The notes under the pieces: generated by a model
Database searches by the model: none
What the model saw: only the letters and a program-made list of their open reading frames with translations
What the model was told of the DNA's origin: nothing
NCBI GenBank assembly: GCA_018240015.1
Contig: JAFEGJ010000001.1
Span: 364,250 to 428,249, forward strand
Source of the DNA: Verrucomicrobiota bacterium
GTDB lineage: Bacteria; Chlamydiota; Chlamydiia; Chlamydiales; Rhabdochlamydiaceae
DNA length: 64,000 bases
Direction of reading: 5' to 3'
Program-made: the position numbers and the translations under genes
Shown: piece by piece, positions 44,964-54,680 of the stretch
Position numbering within the stretch: position 1 is the stretch's first letter
Layout of the letters: each line of letters opens with the position of its first letter

Positions 44964-46709
44964 ATGGATTCTGTAAGAAATCAGCCTGTCTACCTGAGTA
45001 TTTACACGGCTAAGAATATTGCCAATTTTTGTACTATAATCGCAGATGGGTTTCTCTCTCAAAAAGTTTACGACTATGCCAAGGGCGCCTTTATTTTTTT
45101 AGGAACTTTAGTTGGTTTGCAAGAAGGCAAAAAATTTTTAGCAACGGCCTGGATTTTACGCAACAAAAGCAATAGAAATCCCGATAATCTTTGGGGTTGT
45201 CTCTTTTCATTTGCTAATACTTTTTTTTCTTTTGGCCCCGTCTTATATTATTTAGGATTTAATAATAATTTTGGGCAATTGTTGGCCAATTGTACTCCTG
45301 GTATCCCTTGCTTTACAAATGCGCTCAAACCCCGGAGTGAATTTGAACGTATTCACAAAGAAGTTCAAAATTTGCAGAGCAAGTTATTTTCACCTAGATA
45401 CTTTATTAAAGATTATAAAAAAGTCGATTCGTTGGTTGCCAATGCGGTAGAAAACGTTGATCATCTGGACGTTTTTTATGAAAAAATAAAAGAAATTTCA
45501 GATGTGTTTGTATTAAAGGAAATCTCTACTGTTGCATTGTCTTGGCTTAAGAGCATTCAAAAAAGCGAAGTGTTAACCTTTTTTTCAGATTTGAAGAATG
45601 AGAGGTCTAGCTTAGAAGCATTGCATACGAAGCTGGAATGCGATTTTCCTCTCGATTTCGACGATCTTCCTCTCGATCCAAATTTTCACAACTTTATGCT
45701 AAAAATTCAAAATGCTCATGAAGAGCAAGTAGTAATTGGAGATAATGTTGAGAGTTTATGTAAGAGGTACTTTTTATTGTGTTTAGCAGAGCAAATTAAA
45801 AAAATAGGCCCTCCACTCCAAAAAGATGTCGATCAACTGAATACATTATGGAACATCTGTGCAAAAATAAAAGAAGATTTCGAATGTCTAGATCAAATAG
45901 CTAACAGACAAGTAGATGCCAATAACCTTTCAGATTTTGAGCGAGATAAATCTTCTATTACCCAACTGAAAGAATCGCTCGAAACAAGCTACAAGCAACT
46001 GAAGCCCCCTCGTCGTTCAAGAACTCGCGATGCAGATAGTTCGGATCGGATAGAGCTGGGTATTTCCAGCATTTTGCAAGATCTCGACAGGGAGCTCAGT
46101 CCTTTGTATTCGATTAGCTCCTTAATGCAGGAGCGCTTACAGGAAGCTTATACAAGCCAAAAGCCCACTTTTCCTAGCTCTACCTCAGGTGGTCTAGATT
46201 CTGTACCCGATAAAAAAACGGATATCAGTGAGATTAAAAAAATACAAAAAGAGATAATCGAGCAGATTAATGTTTGGAAAACCACTTTAAGGAATGATCA
46301 GTTAGGAATTTTAGTTAAGCTTGTGAAATTAAAAATAAAAAAACAGCTTGCTGATGCATTAAGCACTAATCTTCAACTATTGGATGATTTGCAGGATCAA
46401 TTGCAAGGATATGAAGACAATCTTTCTCTGCTAATGAGTATGGAGCTATGGATCCATAGGTTCTTTTTACTAGCAGGCGTAGCCTACGTTTACCTCAGCG
46501 TTCGTAAAATTTACAACGCTACTATAGAAACAGAGTTGTTTGAGAAAGTGTATCTGGGGGTATTAATGCTAGGTTTGCTGTGGGAATTTTGGCAGCATTT
46601 TAATGTATGGTATTTTCAGCTTACCCTTGATAAGGTCTATGTGAAATTTGGACATATATTAAAACAGATGCCTGAGGTTTCGGAAATTAATGATAAGATT
46701 TTTTCCTAA
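44964..46709 (+). CDS. Hypothetical bilobed-membrane and coiled-coil protein, cluster member 1
   Basis: Protein of 581 aa, not recognised. Two hydrophobic segments lie near the N-terminus (about residues 40-60 and 80-100), then a long soluble region with helical coiled-coil stretches (about 110-470), and two hydrophobic segments near the C-terminus (about 487-505 and 523-545; FFLLAGVAYVYLSVRKIY, then VYLGVLMLGLLWEFWQHF). This membrane-coil-membrane order is repeated in the next gene and, at the C-terminus, in the 365-aa gene at 49863. Closely spaced hydrophobic pairs are typical of chlamydial Inc proteins, which is the main hypothesis. No signal peptide, and strongly AT-rich. Confidence 0.7.
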   Translation: MDSVRNQPVYLSIYTAKNIANFCTIIADGFLSQKVYDYAKGAFIFLGTLVGLQEGKKFLATAWILRNKSNRNPDNLWGCLFSFANTFFSFGPVLYYLGFNNNFGQLLANCTPGIPCFTNALKPRSEFERIHKEVQNLQSKLFSPRYFIKDYKKVDSLVANAVENVDHLDVFYEKIKEISDVFVLKEISTVALSWLKSIQKSEVLTFFSDLKNERSSLEALHTKLECDFPLDFDDLPLDPNFHNFMLKIQNAHEEQVVIGDNVESLCKRYFLLCLAEQIKKIGPPLQKDVDQLNTLWNICAKIKEDFECLDQIANRQVDANNLSDFERDKSSITQLKESLETSYKQLKPPRRSRTRDADSSDRIELGISSILQDLDRELSPLYSISSLMQERLQEAYTSQKPTFPSSTSGGLDSVPDKKTDISEIKKIQKEIIEQINVWKTTLRNDQLGILVKLVKLKIKKQLADALSTNLQLLDDLQDQLQGYEDNLSLLMSMELWIHRFFLLAGVAYVYLSVRKIYNATIETELFEKVYLGVLMLGLLWEFWQHFNVWYFQLTLDKVYVKFGHILKQMPEVSEINDKIFS

Positions 46710-46751
46710 AAGTTGGCATTAGAAAAAGTATAATTTTAGAAGAGAGGCAAT

Positions 46752-48428
46752 ATGGCATCTTTTATCAGTTTTGCTGATGTCCGAAATTGTGTTGTAGCAA
46801 CCTTTGTTATAAGCAATCAGCTGCTTCCATCTAAGAATGCTGTCACCCTCTGTGCTAAAAATGCCTTCCTTGTGTTAGCACCTTTTGCATTTCTCGACAA
46901 AGCTTTAGAAATCATGAAAAAGCGAAAAATTCAGCAACTGCAAGAGGATTTTGGAAATCTCGCGATTGATAAAAGAGAAACACAGTTTAAGGTGATAAAA
47001 GATCTTGCCGTTTTGGTATGGGATGGATTTGAGCTTTTTGCTGCTGCTTCTCCTCTCCTTTTTTTGGCATTTCCTTCATCCGCGATTTTGAGAGTCGCCG
47101 TAAACTGCGCCGTGGGTTCACCCTACATATTCTTTACATTTAGACGACTTTCAAATCTTGTTAACGTTGAGAAGGCTGATTCATTGGCTGAAAGAGTGAT
47201 TAAGCTCCAAGAAAAGCATTCAACCGAATTAGAAAAGAAAGACTATAATGATGAAAAAGCTGAATTGAATAAACTTTTAAAAGAAGGCAAAACAGAATCG
47301 TTAATCGATAGGGTTGGCAGTTTAACCGAGAAGGTTTTAGAGGAAAATGAATTAAAAGAGAAAAAGGAAAAGGAGTTGAGTTTTTTAAAAACGCAAGTCG
47401 AAAGGCTTTCTATAAATTTGAAAGAATTTGATGTGCTTTCTAAAAGACTGATGGAAAGTTTAAATTTTACTTTGGCCCGAGATGAGAAAGCTGGGGAGCA
47501 GAAAGATGAAATTAGGTTGGTGACACGTTGGTTTCGCTTTGGCTTGGATTTAAAGCTTCCCCTCGAAGAAAAGTCAGACATTTCCGATACAGACCTTAAA
47601 GATAAATCCAAAAGATATAAAAAAACTTTTAAGAACTATATTATGTTATTGGAGTATTTTTACTTTGTAGTGAATCCTCATTTTACGAGAAGGGAAATTG
47701 TTGAAGGAGAATTGGAGAGGTATTTGCTTAAACCTCTACATTTTATTCAAAAGTTCCGTAAGGATCCCGACTCTCTTACTTATTTTGCAGCGATTATGGA
47801 TAAATGGAAACAACTTCTTAGACCCATTGATTCAGACCTTTTTTCCATCCATGATATCATCAGAAATCGAAAAGAAAATCTAATGAGGTGGGCAATCGCG
47901 GAAGATAGTACTTTTATGCAAGACATAAGAATTCGCGAGAAAAATTTGCTTCAAAATTTGCGCAGATTTGTTTTTGTACCTGATGATAAGGATGAAAATA
48001 ATGATGATGTAGATCCTTTAGACTTAGAAAAAACAGCTATAGAAAAGATGTTAGAGGATGTAACAAAAATATCGACCAGCTTGAATATAACACAAAACCA
48101 GAAGCTCAATTCATCGCAATTTTACAAGTTGATTCTTAATTTGGATTACGCTTTTAAATGCTATACCAAAGAATCTGAAAAAAGTGATTTCTGGTTCAAT
48201 ACATTTTCCTTGTTCAGTGTTTTGCTTTATGGGGCTGTTTGTGAAATAGGCAAAAGAGATTCTCCTTATGTGGAAGGTCTTTTTCATTTTGCTATTTTGA
48301 TTCACTGCGTGCATGAAATTTGGAAAAAAATTGCTACCGATTTTTGGTATCAAAAGCAGTATGACGATCTGGCGAAGAAAGCTAAAGCGGCTTATTCAGC
48401 TTTATCAGAAGCAGAAGGAACGAAATAG
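46752..48428 (+). CDS. Hypothetical bilobed-membrane and coiled-coil protein, cluster member 2
   Basis: Protein of 558 aa, not recognised, 42 bases after member 1 with an AGAGAGG ribosome-binding site. N-terminal hydrophobic segments are at about residues 33-50 and 92-128 (ELFAAASPLLFLAFPSSAIL), followed by a very Lys/Glu-rich coiled coil (about 135-230). A helical middle leads to a C-terminal hydrophobic pair (about 490-535; FWFNTFSLFSVLLYGAVCEI, LFHFAILIHCVHEIW). It shares the architecture of member 1 rather than obvious sequence identity. Possibly a secreted inclusion-membrane type protein. Confidence 0.7.
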   Translation: MASFISFADVRNCVVATFVISNQLLPSKNAVTLCAKNAFLVLAPFAFLDKALEIMKKRKIQQLQEDFGNLAIDKRETQFKVIKDLAVLVWDGFELFAAASPLLFLAFPSSAILRVAVNCAVGSPYIFFTFRRLSNLVNVEKADSLAERVIKLQEKHSTELEKKDYNDEKAELNKLLKEGKTESLIDRVGSLTEKVLEENELKEKKEKELSFLKTQVERLSINLKEFDVLSKRLMESLNFTLARDEKAGEQKDEIRLVTRWFRFGLDLKLPLEEKSDISDTDLKDKSKRYKKTFKNYIMLLEYFYFVVNPHFTRREIVEGELERYLLKPLHFIQKFRKDPDSLTYFAAIMDKWKQLLRPIDSDLFSIHDIIRNRKENLMRWAIAEDSTFMQDIRIREKNLLQNLRRFVFVPDDKDENNDDVDPLDLEKTAIEKMLEDVTKISTSLNITQNQKLNSSQFYKLILNLDYAFKCYTKESEKSDFWFNTFSLFSVLLYGAVCEIGKRDSPYVEGLFHFAILIHCVHEIWKKIATDFWYQKQYDDLAKKAKAAYSALSEAEGTK

Positions 48429-48457
48429 GGTTAAAACGAAGGCTTTTTTAAAAGCTG

Positions 48458-48488
48458 TTGACAGTTAAGAGGGTGAATTTTTTATCAT
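48458..48488 (+). promoter_or_regulatory. Possible promoter upstream of coiled-coil gene
   Basis: A perfect TTGACA (48458-48463) is followed after 19 bases by TATCAT (48483-48488). The spacer is long, so this is a weak call. A downstream GAAGGA precedes the ATG at 48568. Confidence 0.35.
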
Positions 48489-48567
48489 ATGTATGAGCAA
48501 ATTGTTTTAAATCAGGGTTTGAATTGTTTTAAAAAAGAATAACAATATTAATTGAAGGAAAAATATT

Positions 48568-49770
48568 ATGAGAGTTGCACCAATTTCTTCTGGCCATCTT
48601 GCTAACTATGGTTTCTCGGAAAGCATTTGGAGCGCTCGGACTGTGACTGTTTTATTGTCCGGTATAGCTATTGGGTGCGCTATCATGTTCATTTGGCAAA
48701 AATTTGTCGAAGAATCTCAAGACACAAAGGAAAAAGAACCAGCCGAAACAAAGGTGCCAGAAGCGGAAACTATGGAGCAGCTTGATGAGGCAAAGAGTGA
48801 AAACAATCGATTAAAGAAGAGTGTTGAAGATTTAGCCAGTAAGTTAAAAGAACAGGAGAAAAGCCTAAAAGAGTATCAACTCAGACAAGCCAGCTTCACC
48901 CAATCAGCTGAGTTAGTCGTAAGTGAAAAGTTAAAAACAGACAGGCAAAAATTCGAAGAAGAAAAAAAATCTTTAGGAAATGTTTTATCTGAGAACAAAA
49001 CTCTAAAATCGAAAGTAGAGCTATGTGAACAAAGTGAGAAAAATCTCAATGCCGCTTTGAAAAAGGAACGTGAGCAGAGGCAAAAGGATCTTCAAGATTA
49101 TCAGCAAGCCATAGAAGATGTAAAAAAAGAAATGATAACCTCGACAGAGCATGAAAAATTAAAAAAAGAAAAAGAACAATTAGAGAAAGAGTTTAAAAAA
49201 ACTGAAAAAGAACTTCAAGACGCGGTTACTAAGCTTACACAAGAAAAGACTAGCCTTAACAGGGACTATGTATCGAGGATAAAAGAACTAGAAGAGATGC
49301 TAAAGGCTAAAAAAGAGAAAAAGGACGCCAAGGGAGCCATTTTAAAAGAGGGTAAGAAAGTGGTATTGAAAGAAGAACATGACGCTATGATCGCTATGCT
49401 GGAGATTAAAAAGAACGAGCTGCAAACTCTTGATCAATCCTTAATTCAAACGGAAAAGGAATTCAAAGCATACCAGACTTTGGTCGAGAAGACATTGCAA
49501 GATAGGAACTTAGGAGATCTTTTAGCGGGAATTCAACAAGAAAGCTCAAAAAATAAGCCTTCTAATGCAACTTCTACACCCTCTGCTTCCCTTTCTAGCA
49601 TTAATCCCGCAGCTAATCCACAACAGCAAAAGTCTACAACAAATGATGCTAGTGGGAGTAATTCCACAAACAGGCGAAGCTCAGAAGGCGCTGCTTCATC
49701 CAAGACTTCTTCGAGCGCTCAACAAAATGAGGGCAATACGAAGAAGGAGTCAATGGAAAACGTCGATTGA
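48568..49770 (+). CDS. Single-pass membrane protein with long coiled coil and low-complexity tail
   Basis: Protein of 400 aa, not recognised. A short polar N-terminus precedes one transmembrane helix (about residues 24-44; TVTVLLSGIAIGCAIMFIW). A continuous Lys/Glu-rich coiled coil spans about 250 residues (55-310), and a Ser/Asn/Thr/Gln-rich disordered tail (about 320-400) ends ESMENVD. The GAAGGAAAAATATT leader gives a plausible ribosome-binding site. It is the third consecutive + strand gene of the AT-rich cluster. Its form suits a tether or scaffold, or an SNARE-like chlamydial Inc, but nothing proves this. Confidence 0.7.
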   Translation: MRVAPISSGHLANYGFSESIWSARTVTVLLSGIAIGCAIMFIWQKFVEESQDTKEKEPAETKVPEAETMEQLDEAKSENNRLKKSVEDLASKLKEQEKSLKEYQLRQASFTQSAELVVSEKLKTDRQKFEEEKKSLGNVLSENKTLKSKVELCEQSEKNLNAALKKEREQRQKDLQDYQQAIEDVKKEMITSTEHEKLKKEKEQLEKEFKKTEKELQDAVTKLTQEKTSLNRDYVSRIKELEEMLKAKKEKKDAKGAILKEGKKVVLKEEHDAMIAMLEIKKNELQTLDQSLIQTEKEFKAYQTLVEKTLQDRNLGDLLAGIQQESSKNKPSNATSTPSASLSSINPAANPQQQKSTTNDASGSNSTNRRSSEGAASSKTSSSAQQNEGNTKKESMENVD

Positions 49771-49862
49771 TATGCTGCTTTTCAGATAAAGCTTACTGGC
49801 TTAGTTTGAACCGCATCAAACTCAGGTTATTGGGTTGAGTTTGTGTTTGGAAGCTTTTTTCA

Positions 49863-50960
49863 TCAGGTAGGAGAATGCATGTATCGCCATTTATATTGTT
49901 TACATAAATCATAAACGATATAGACGCAAAAAGCAATAAAGCAGAAAGATTCAGTCCATTTCCCATAATCTTTCTTCTGATATAGCTGATAGGCATTTTT
50001 GGCAAGATAGCCTATCCATGCTAAGAAAGCCCCCCAATTCATCAATCGATCGATCCGGCTCCATGCGTAGCGGGTCTTAATAGTGGTTTCTAAGTCTTCT
50101 TTTAGTAACCGGGTTCTCTCTTCTGAAATTTTCTTAAATATTTCACTGGCTTTAAGTGAGCATGCGATAACTTCTCTAGTCTTTTCAGTATTACCATCCT
50201 TCTGCGCATTGCGTATATGCTCAAGAAGTTTTGCGCGCTCGGGTTCGATTCCTTGAACTAACTCTTCTTTAAGTTCAGCATGCGGTTCATATTTGACGGA
50301 AAAGGGGATAGATTTCGATGGTTGGCCTTTATATTCATTTGCTTTTTCTGCTAGGTAGTTTGCCTCTACTATTAGCCTATTCAGATATTGTAAAGTAGAA
50401 GCATATGCTTTAGTTGGTGAGCGATTTTGTTCTAAACCAGGTGTGTTGTGATAACATTGTTTTAAACAATCAATCAGATTCATTTTTGAAATATGGAAAG
50501 GCAGCCTCTCTACGTCTGCATTGGAAACTGTTTCTGTGTTTGTTGTAAAACGTTCTAAAAGGTCTTCCATGAGTTCTTCTGGGGCGTCAGATTCACGCTT
50601 CTTCTCTGTTATGGAGGCAATAGTATCCGTCTGGAAGATTCGTGTTGCATAAGGAATGCCAAAAGAGGAATAACCCAACAGCTCTGTTATGAGTCGGGCC
50701 GTTTGATAGCTTGCTGGTAACCAAAGATATAACGGTAAACATAGACAGAAACCTAAATTCACCGCCCGAACACCTAACGAGCGGTCCTCTTTAGGAGCAT
50801 TCCTTTCTTGCCGTGCACGGGAAGCTTCAGCGATAAATTGAAAGATATTGAATACAGCAACAGTCTTGAGAGGGATGATGGGCTTATTGAATAAAAAGCT
50901 CGCCATCCAGCCGAAGTTGGTAAGGTTCCGTGTTTTTTCAACATTGTTGGTCAGAAACAT
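49863..50960 (-). CDS. Hypothetical membrane protein, cluster member 4
   Basis: Protein of 365 aa, not recognised, transcribed toward the + strand cluster. An N-terminal hydrophobic region (FLFNKPIIPLKTVAVFNIFQ; then AVNLGFCLCLPLYLWLP, about 70-88) is followed by a charged helical middle. A C-terminal hydrophobic pair (about 308-350; LMNWGAFLAWIGYLAKNAYQ and FCFIAFCVYIVYDL) precedes the end. The C-terminal pair resembles the corresponding part of cluster members 1 and 2 in spacing and position. AGGAAGG precedes the ATG. Its upstream region faces tssM. Confidence 0.65.
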   Translation of the reverse strand: MFLTNNVEKTRNLTNFGWMASFLFNKPIIPLKTVAVFNIFQFIAEASRARQERNAPKEDRSLGVRAVNLGFCLCLPLYLWLPASYQTARLITELLGYSSFGIPYATRIFQTDTIASITEKKRESDAPEELMEDLLERFTTNTETVSNADVERLPFHISKMNLIDCLKQCYHNTPGLEQNRSPTKAYASTLQYLNRLIVEANYLAEKANEYKGQPSKSIPFSVKYEPHAELKEELVQGIEPERAKLLEHIRNAQKDGNTEKTREVIACSLKASEIFKKISEERTRLLKEDLETTIKTRYAWSRIDRLMNWGAFLAWIGYLAKNAYQLYQKKDYGKWTESFCFIAFCVYIVYDLCKQYKWRYMHSPT

Positions 50961-51278
50961 CCTTCCTCCTTATCAATCAAGATTCTGTGTAAGGACAATA
51001 TTCAAGCGTAAACAAAGGATTTTGGAAAGAGAAATCTATCCTAAGCGATTTACCTCGCCATGATCCCATTTCTTTAGAAGCTGAGTTTTTGTGCAGCTTC
51101 AACGGGTCAAAATTTTCTGTTGCTGGTTTTCAAGCAAATTTAATAATATGTAGCCGTTTCCTAACAGGATTCAGTTACAAGTGAGAGGTTGAGCAAGCTT
51201 GGTAAAGGTGATTGTCGATAACAAAAGCCTTTCCCTTTCGAGTGTAATTGAGATTCTCTTACAAAATAGAGGACGTTT
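50961..51278. other. 318-base gap between divergent genes
   Basis: This is the intergenic region between the 365-aa membrane protein and tssM and must hold both promoters. A candidate for tssM is TTGCTG followed 15-16 bases later by TAATAA/AATAAT (about 51120-51146), but it is weak. GAGGA lies just before the tssM ATG. No repeat, tRNA or ORF is supported. Confidence 0.4.
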
Positions 51279-54200
51279 ATGAAATGGCCTAACTTTTTGA
51301 AAATTAAGCTTCCAAAAGCGAAGTGGGATTTTAAGTGGCCTAGGTTTTTTGGGTCTTCTCCTTCTTTTTATTCGGCATGGAAGCGTTTCATTCACCAAAT
51401 TCCTGCTGAGTCTCGCTCGATCATTAAGTCTTATCAACATTTTATCGTTTTGGGAGCAGAAAAAAGCGGCAAAAGCGAGCTGATTCAAGGCCTCATTGAT
51501 CAGAGTCAGGACTTGTACCCATTCGATACAACTTATACAGAGATGCCTGAGGTGCAGTTTTATATTGGGCCTCGGCAGGTGATCGAGGAGATGTCGTTTG
51601 CGACACTGGAGAATCGGTCGATTAAGGCGCGCAAGCAGGTGATACGGCTGTGGAAGCGGCTCTATGCTAAGCAAGATCCTAGGGTGGTTGTGGCCTATGA
51701 TTGCAGTCCAGGGCATAAGTCAGACGCACGGGAGTTGAACAAGTTAGGACAGTTGATTGCGGGCAAGGTCTCTCTTCTTACTGAGATTTGCAAGAAACCG
51801 ATAAAGTTGAGGATCGCCTTAACACACCTGGATAAGATCCCAGGTTATCTAGAATTTGCTCGGTTTTTAAAACAAAGAAACTTAAGCTTTGCGATACCTC
51901 TCTCTTCTAATTTTGAAAGTAACACGCTTGCAGATCATTTGAGGGGTTTTTCTGAAGAGAACTTGTCGCTTATTTTGACGACGGTTTCGCACGAGGATTA
52001 TGCCAAGATTTTGCAGTTTTTTAAAGAGATGCCGTTCCTATTTGGTGAGATAGAAGAATTTTTGCGGGCTCTCGTGGCGCGCGTATCATTTAAAGATTCG
52101 ATTGAGCTGGATAAATTGTCGCTCACTTCTAATCAGGAAGGAAGCACCTCTTTTGGCGTTTTCCAATGGACAAAGCTGCCTTCGACGGCTCTCTTTTTCC
52201 GTTATCCGATGCTCAAGCATCAAATCGGGGCAGGGCTTTTGTACCTTGGCGGGGCCGCTCTTTTGGCTAGCGCATTCTTTCAATTACGCAGCGAGCTGCT
52301 TTTTGTTAAGAAAAATGTCGAGCTGCTAGATCTACTTCAATTTCCCGCTTTTAAGGAGCAAATTGTTTCGCAGCATGAGCGACTCACCGATAGGATGAAC
52401 GACCATTATCTTTCCCAGATAAAACTGCCTTTTTTTTCCCACCAATTGCGCGTAGCAAAGGACTACTTAACACATCGTATCCGCAAGCATATGATTGATC
52501 CTGAATTCCGGAAGGCTATCTTAGAAAATGGCGCGGAGTTCAAGTACATCTATTTTTTGGGGATTATGGAAGCGACAGCGGACAATCACTTAGGGAAGTT
52601 TGTCTATACAAATGCAGAAAAATGGGCAAAGGTTTTGGGCCTTGACTCAAATCTTATCCGTACCTATGTGGCATGCTCCTCGAAACCTGTTGAGCCTTCT
52701 TCACTGACAGAAGGTAAGGCAAGCCCGTTCCTCCCTTTAACTAGTTTGGATCCTTGGTACGCCTTTCTCAAAAAGTTCAAAGATATCACAGACCAGCCGA
52801 TCTTTATCGAGCAACCTTTTGAAGATGAAGAAATTATAAAGAGTACCGATAAGTTGTTAGCAGCGATCGGGCGTCTGAGAGGTGATCCTCTTGTTTTTGC
52901 CATTTCTACTTTGCTAGATGAGGCGGGATTTAAAGAAAATGAAAACATCAAGACCGTTCATTGGGTTGGAGAGAATATAGATCCTCTCGAAAACTTCCTT
53001 CTTTTTGTTAAGCAAACGGCTATTCCTAATTTACAGGTAGAAGGGCTTAACTTAACGGAGTTTTTTGCCAAGCTCAAAGAGATTACGCAGATCGCTGGAA
53101 CGGGACAAAATGAGATACCAACCAGCTTCTCTCTAAGAGGGCAGCTGTTCACATTTGATTCGAGTAAATGGACAAACCATGTCATTGTCCATAATGTTGA
53201 GAGGGCGATTCAAGAATACATGGCGGTAAACTCGGATACGAATGGCGCCATCTTCTTCAATAACACGTTCGAAACACCGGAACCATCGGTTACGCAATTC
53301 CAAGAATTATTTCCCGTCTTTAAGACTAAAATGACAATCCCTGGGCGGTATTCGCGGGGAGATTTTGAGAAGAAAGTGCGGTCTCCTGCTGAGAAGTTGG
53401 TCTCTTTTGTCGAGTCATTGCCGATCAACCCGGAAGAAAAAAAGCGATTTGCTAATTTCTTAACGAGAGAGGCTGTCAATTATATCAAGAATTATCAGGG
53501 AAAATATGCGAAGTTTTTCGACTCCTATGACGTCGAAGCCGACTCGCTGAAAGGGGTCAAAAAGCTCCTGAGTGATCTTTCGAAATCTACGTCTCATTTT
53601 TACGATTTTTTAAAGACGGTTCATGATCAAACGAGTGTCTTTTCTGAGCCAATTTTGTCGATGAAAAATCCTGAGGAACTCAACGAGTTTGCTTTCTTGG
53701 GCGAGCTTTTCGAGCAAAAAGATGGTCATTCTCCTATTATGGAGTACCAGCAGCTCATGAGTCAGATTCTCGAAGAGATTAGCCAACCTGCGTTGGATGC
53801 TAAGGACGGCCAGTTTAGCCCTGTGGCTAAAATAAGCATGTCTATTTTCCACCAACGCCCCGACTCCTATGCCGCAAAACTTCAAGAGTGCTTGACGCAT
53901 ATGGATGTCCCTGAACGGTTTCATCACACCTTTAACAAACCTCTGATGCTAGTCTATAAGGTCGGGCTTCAGGAGTGGAAGCAGATGGTCGAAAATTTAT
54001 GGAGTGTGGAGTATTATCCAAAGCTTCAAAGGCTGTTTGCCCGGTTTCCTTTTCAACCGAAAGAATCGGTTACCGCTTCGTTTACTGAAATAGATGATAT
54101 GCTTAATCCCGCGTCGGCTTTTTATAAATCGTTAACGGAGCTTATCTCTGCAACTTCTGTATATAGAGAAGGGGCATGGTATCCTCTACATCCGGAACTA

Positions 54201-54680
54201 TTATCTTTGGATAGCAAGGTCTATGCAGAACTTAACCGAGTGTCTTATCTGTCTAACCTGCTCTGGGATATCGAAGGGAAGCCGAAACCTCTTGTTTTAA
54301 ACCTGAGCTCGGTTCCATTTTCGACAGGTTCCGAGTTTACAATTCCAATCCTGGCCTATGTGGTGGCAGGAGGAGAGTCGCTCTACAATTTTAATCAAGA
54401 CCCTTCTTGGCAGCCGATTAGTATTGAATGGTGGAAGGCAGATATTTCCTATGTTGGGATGGAAGTTCAGAACAAAGTGACCAATGCCAAATCATATCGG
54501 AATGTGCAAGCGCCGGCAGAACCTTGGAGTTTCTTTTCTCTTCTCAAGAAAGGCAAGCAAGAAGAAGGAAATATTTGGGTATGGACTGTCTCTGGAAAAG
54601 AAGGCAAAGATGCCCGCACTGTCTCTTTCCGTTTTGAGAAAAATCCTCACGACATTTTTCAACCCTCTGGTAGCCTATGA
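51279..54680 (+). CDS. tssM: Type VI secretion membrane-complex protein TssM (IcmF-like)
   Basis: Protein of 1133 aa, the usual TssM length. Walker A is LGAEKSGKSELIQG (about residue 58). The IcmF NTPase pattern continues through VVVAYDCSPGHKSDARELNK (about 145) and ALTHLDKIPGYLEFARFL (about 194), the counterpart of the TK-D guanine motif region. One transmembrane helix is visible (about 312-335; GAGLLYLGGAALLASAFF). The long periplasmic part ends WWKADISYVGMEVQ, EPWSFFSLLKKG and SFRFEKNPHDIFQPSG, matching the IcmF C-terminal domain. The usual N-terminal two-helix hairpin is missing. The stop overlaps tssJ. Confidence 0.88.
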   Translation: MKWPNFLKIKLPKAKWDFKWPRFFGSSPSFYSAWKRFIHQIPAESRSIIKSYQHFIVLGAEKSGKSELIQGLIDQSQDLYPFDTTYTEMPEVQFYIGPRQVIEEMSFATLENRSIKARKQVIRLWKRLYAKQDPRVVVAYDCSPGHKSDARELNKLGQLIAGKVSLLTEICKKPIKLRIALTHLDKIPGYLEFARFLKQRNLSFAIPLSSNFESNTLADHLRGFSEENLSLILTTVSHEDYAKILQFFKEMPFLFGEIEEFLRALVARVSFKDSIELDKLSLTSNQEGSTSFGVFQWTKLPSTALFFRYPMLKHQIGAGLLYLGGAALLASAFFQLRSELLFVKKNVELLDLLQFPAFKEQIVSQHERLTDRMNDHYLSQIKLPFFSHQLRVAKDYLTHRIRKHMIDPEFRKAILENGAEFKYIYFLGIMEATADNHLGKFVYTNAEKWAKVLGLDSNLIRTYVACSSKPVEPSSLTEGKASPFLPLTSLDPWYAFLKKFKDITDQPIFIEQPFEDEEIIKSTDKLLAAIGRLRGDPLVFAISTLLDEAGFKENENIKTVHWVGENIDPLENFLLFVKQTAIPNLQVEGLNLTEFFAKLKEITQIAGTGQNEIPTSFSLRGQLFTFDSSKWTNHVIVHNVERAIQEYMAVNSDTNGAIFFNNTFETPEPSVTQFQELFPVFKTKMTIPGRYSRGDFEKKVRSPAEKLVSFVESLPINPEEKKRFANFLTREAVNYIKNYQGKYAKFFDSYDVEADSLKGVKKLLSDLSKSTSHFYDFLKTVHDQTSVFSEPILSMKNPEELNEFAFLGELFEQKDGHSPIMEYQQLMSQILEEISQPALDAKDGQFSPVAKISMSIFHQRPDSYAAKLQECLTHMDVPERFHHTFNKPLMLVYKVGLQEWKQMVENLWSVEYYPKLQRLFARFPFQPKESVTASFTEIDDMLNPASAFYKSLTELISATSVYREGAWYPLHPELLSLDSKVYAELNRVSYLSNLLWDIEGKPKPLVLNLSSVPFSTGSEFTIPILAYVVAGGESLYNFNQDPSWQPISIEWWKADISYVGMEVQNKVTNAKSYRNVQAPAEPWSFFSLLKKGKQEEGNIWVWTVSGKEGKDARTVSFRFEKNPHDIFQPSGSL

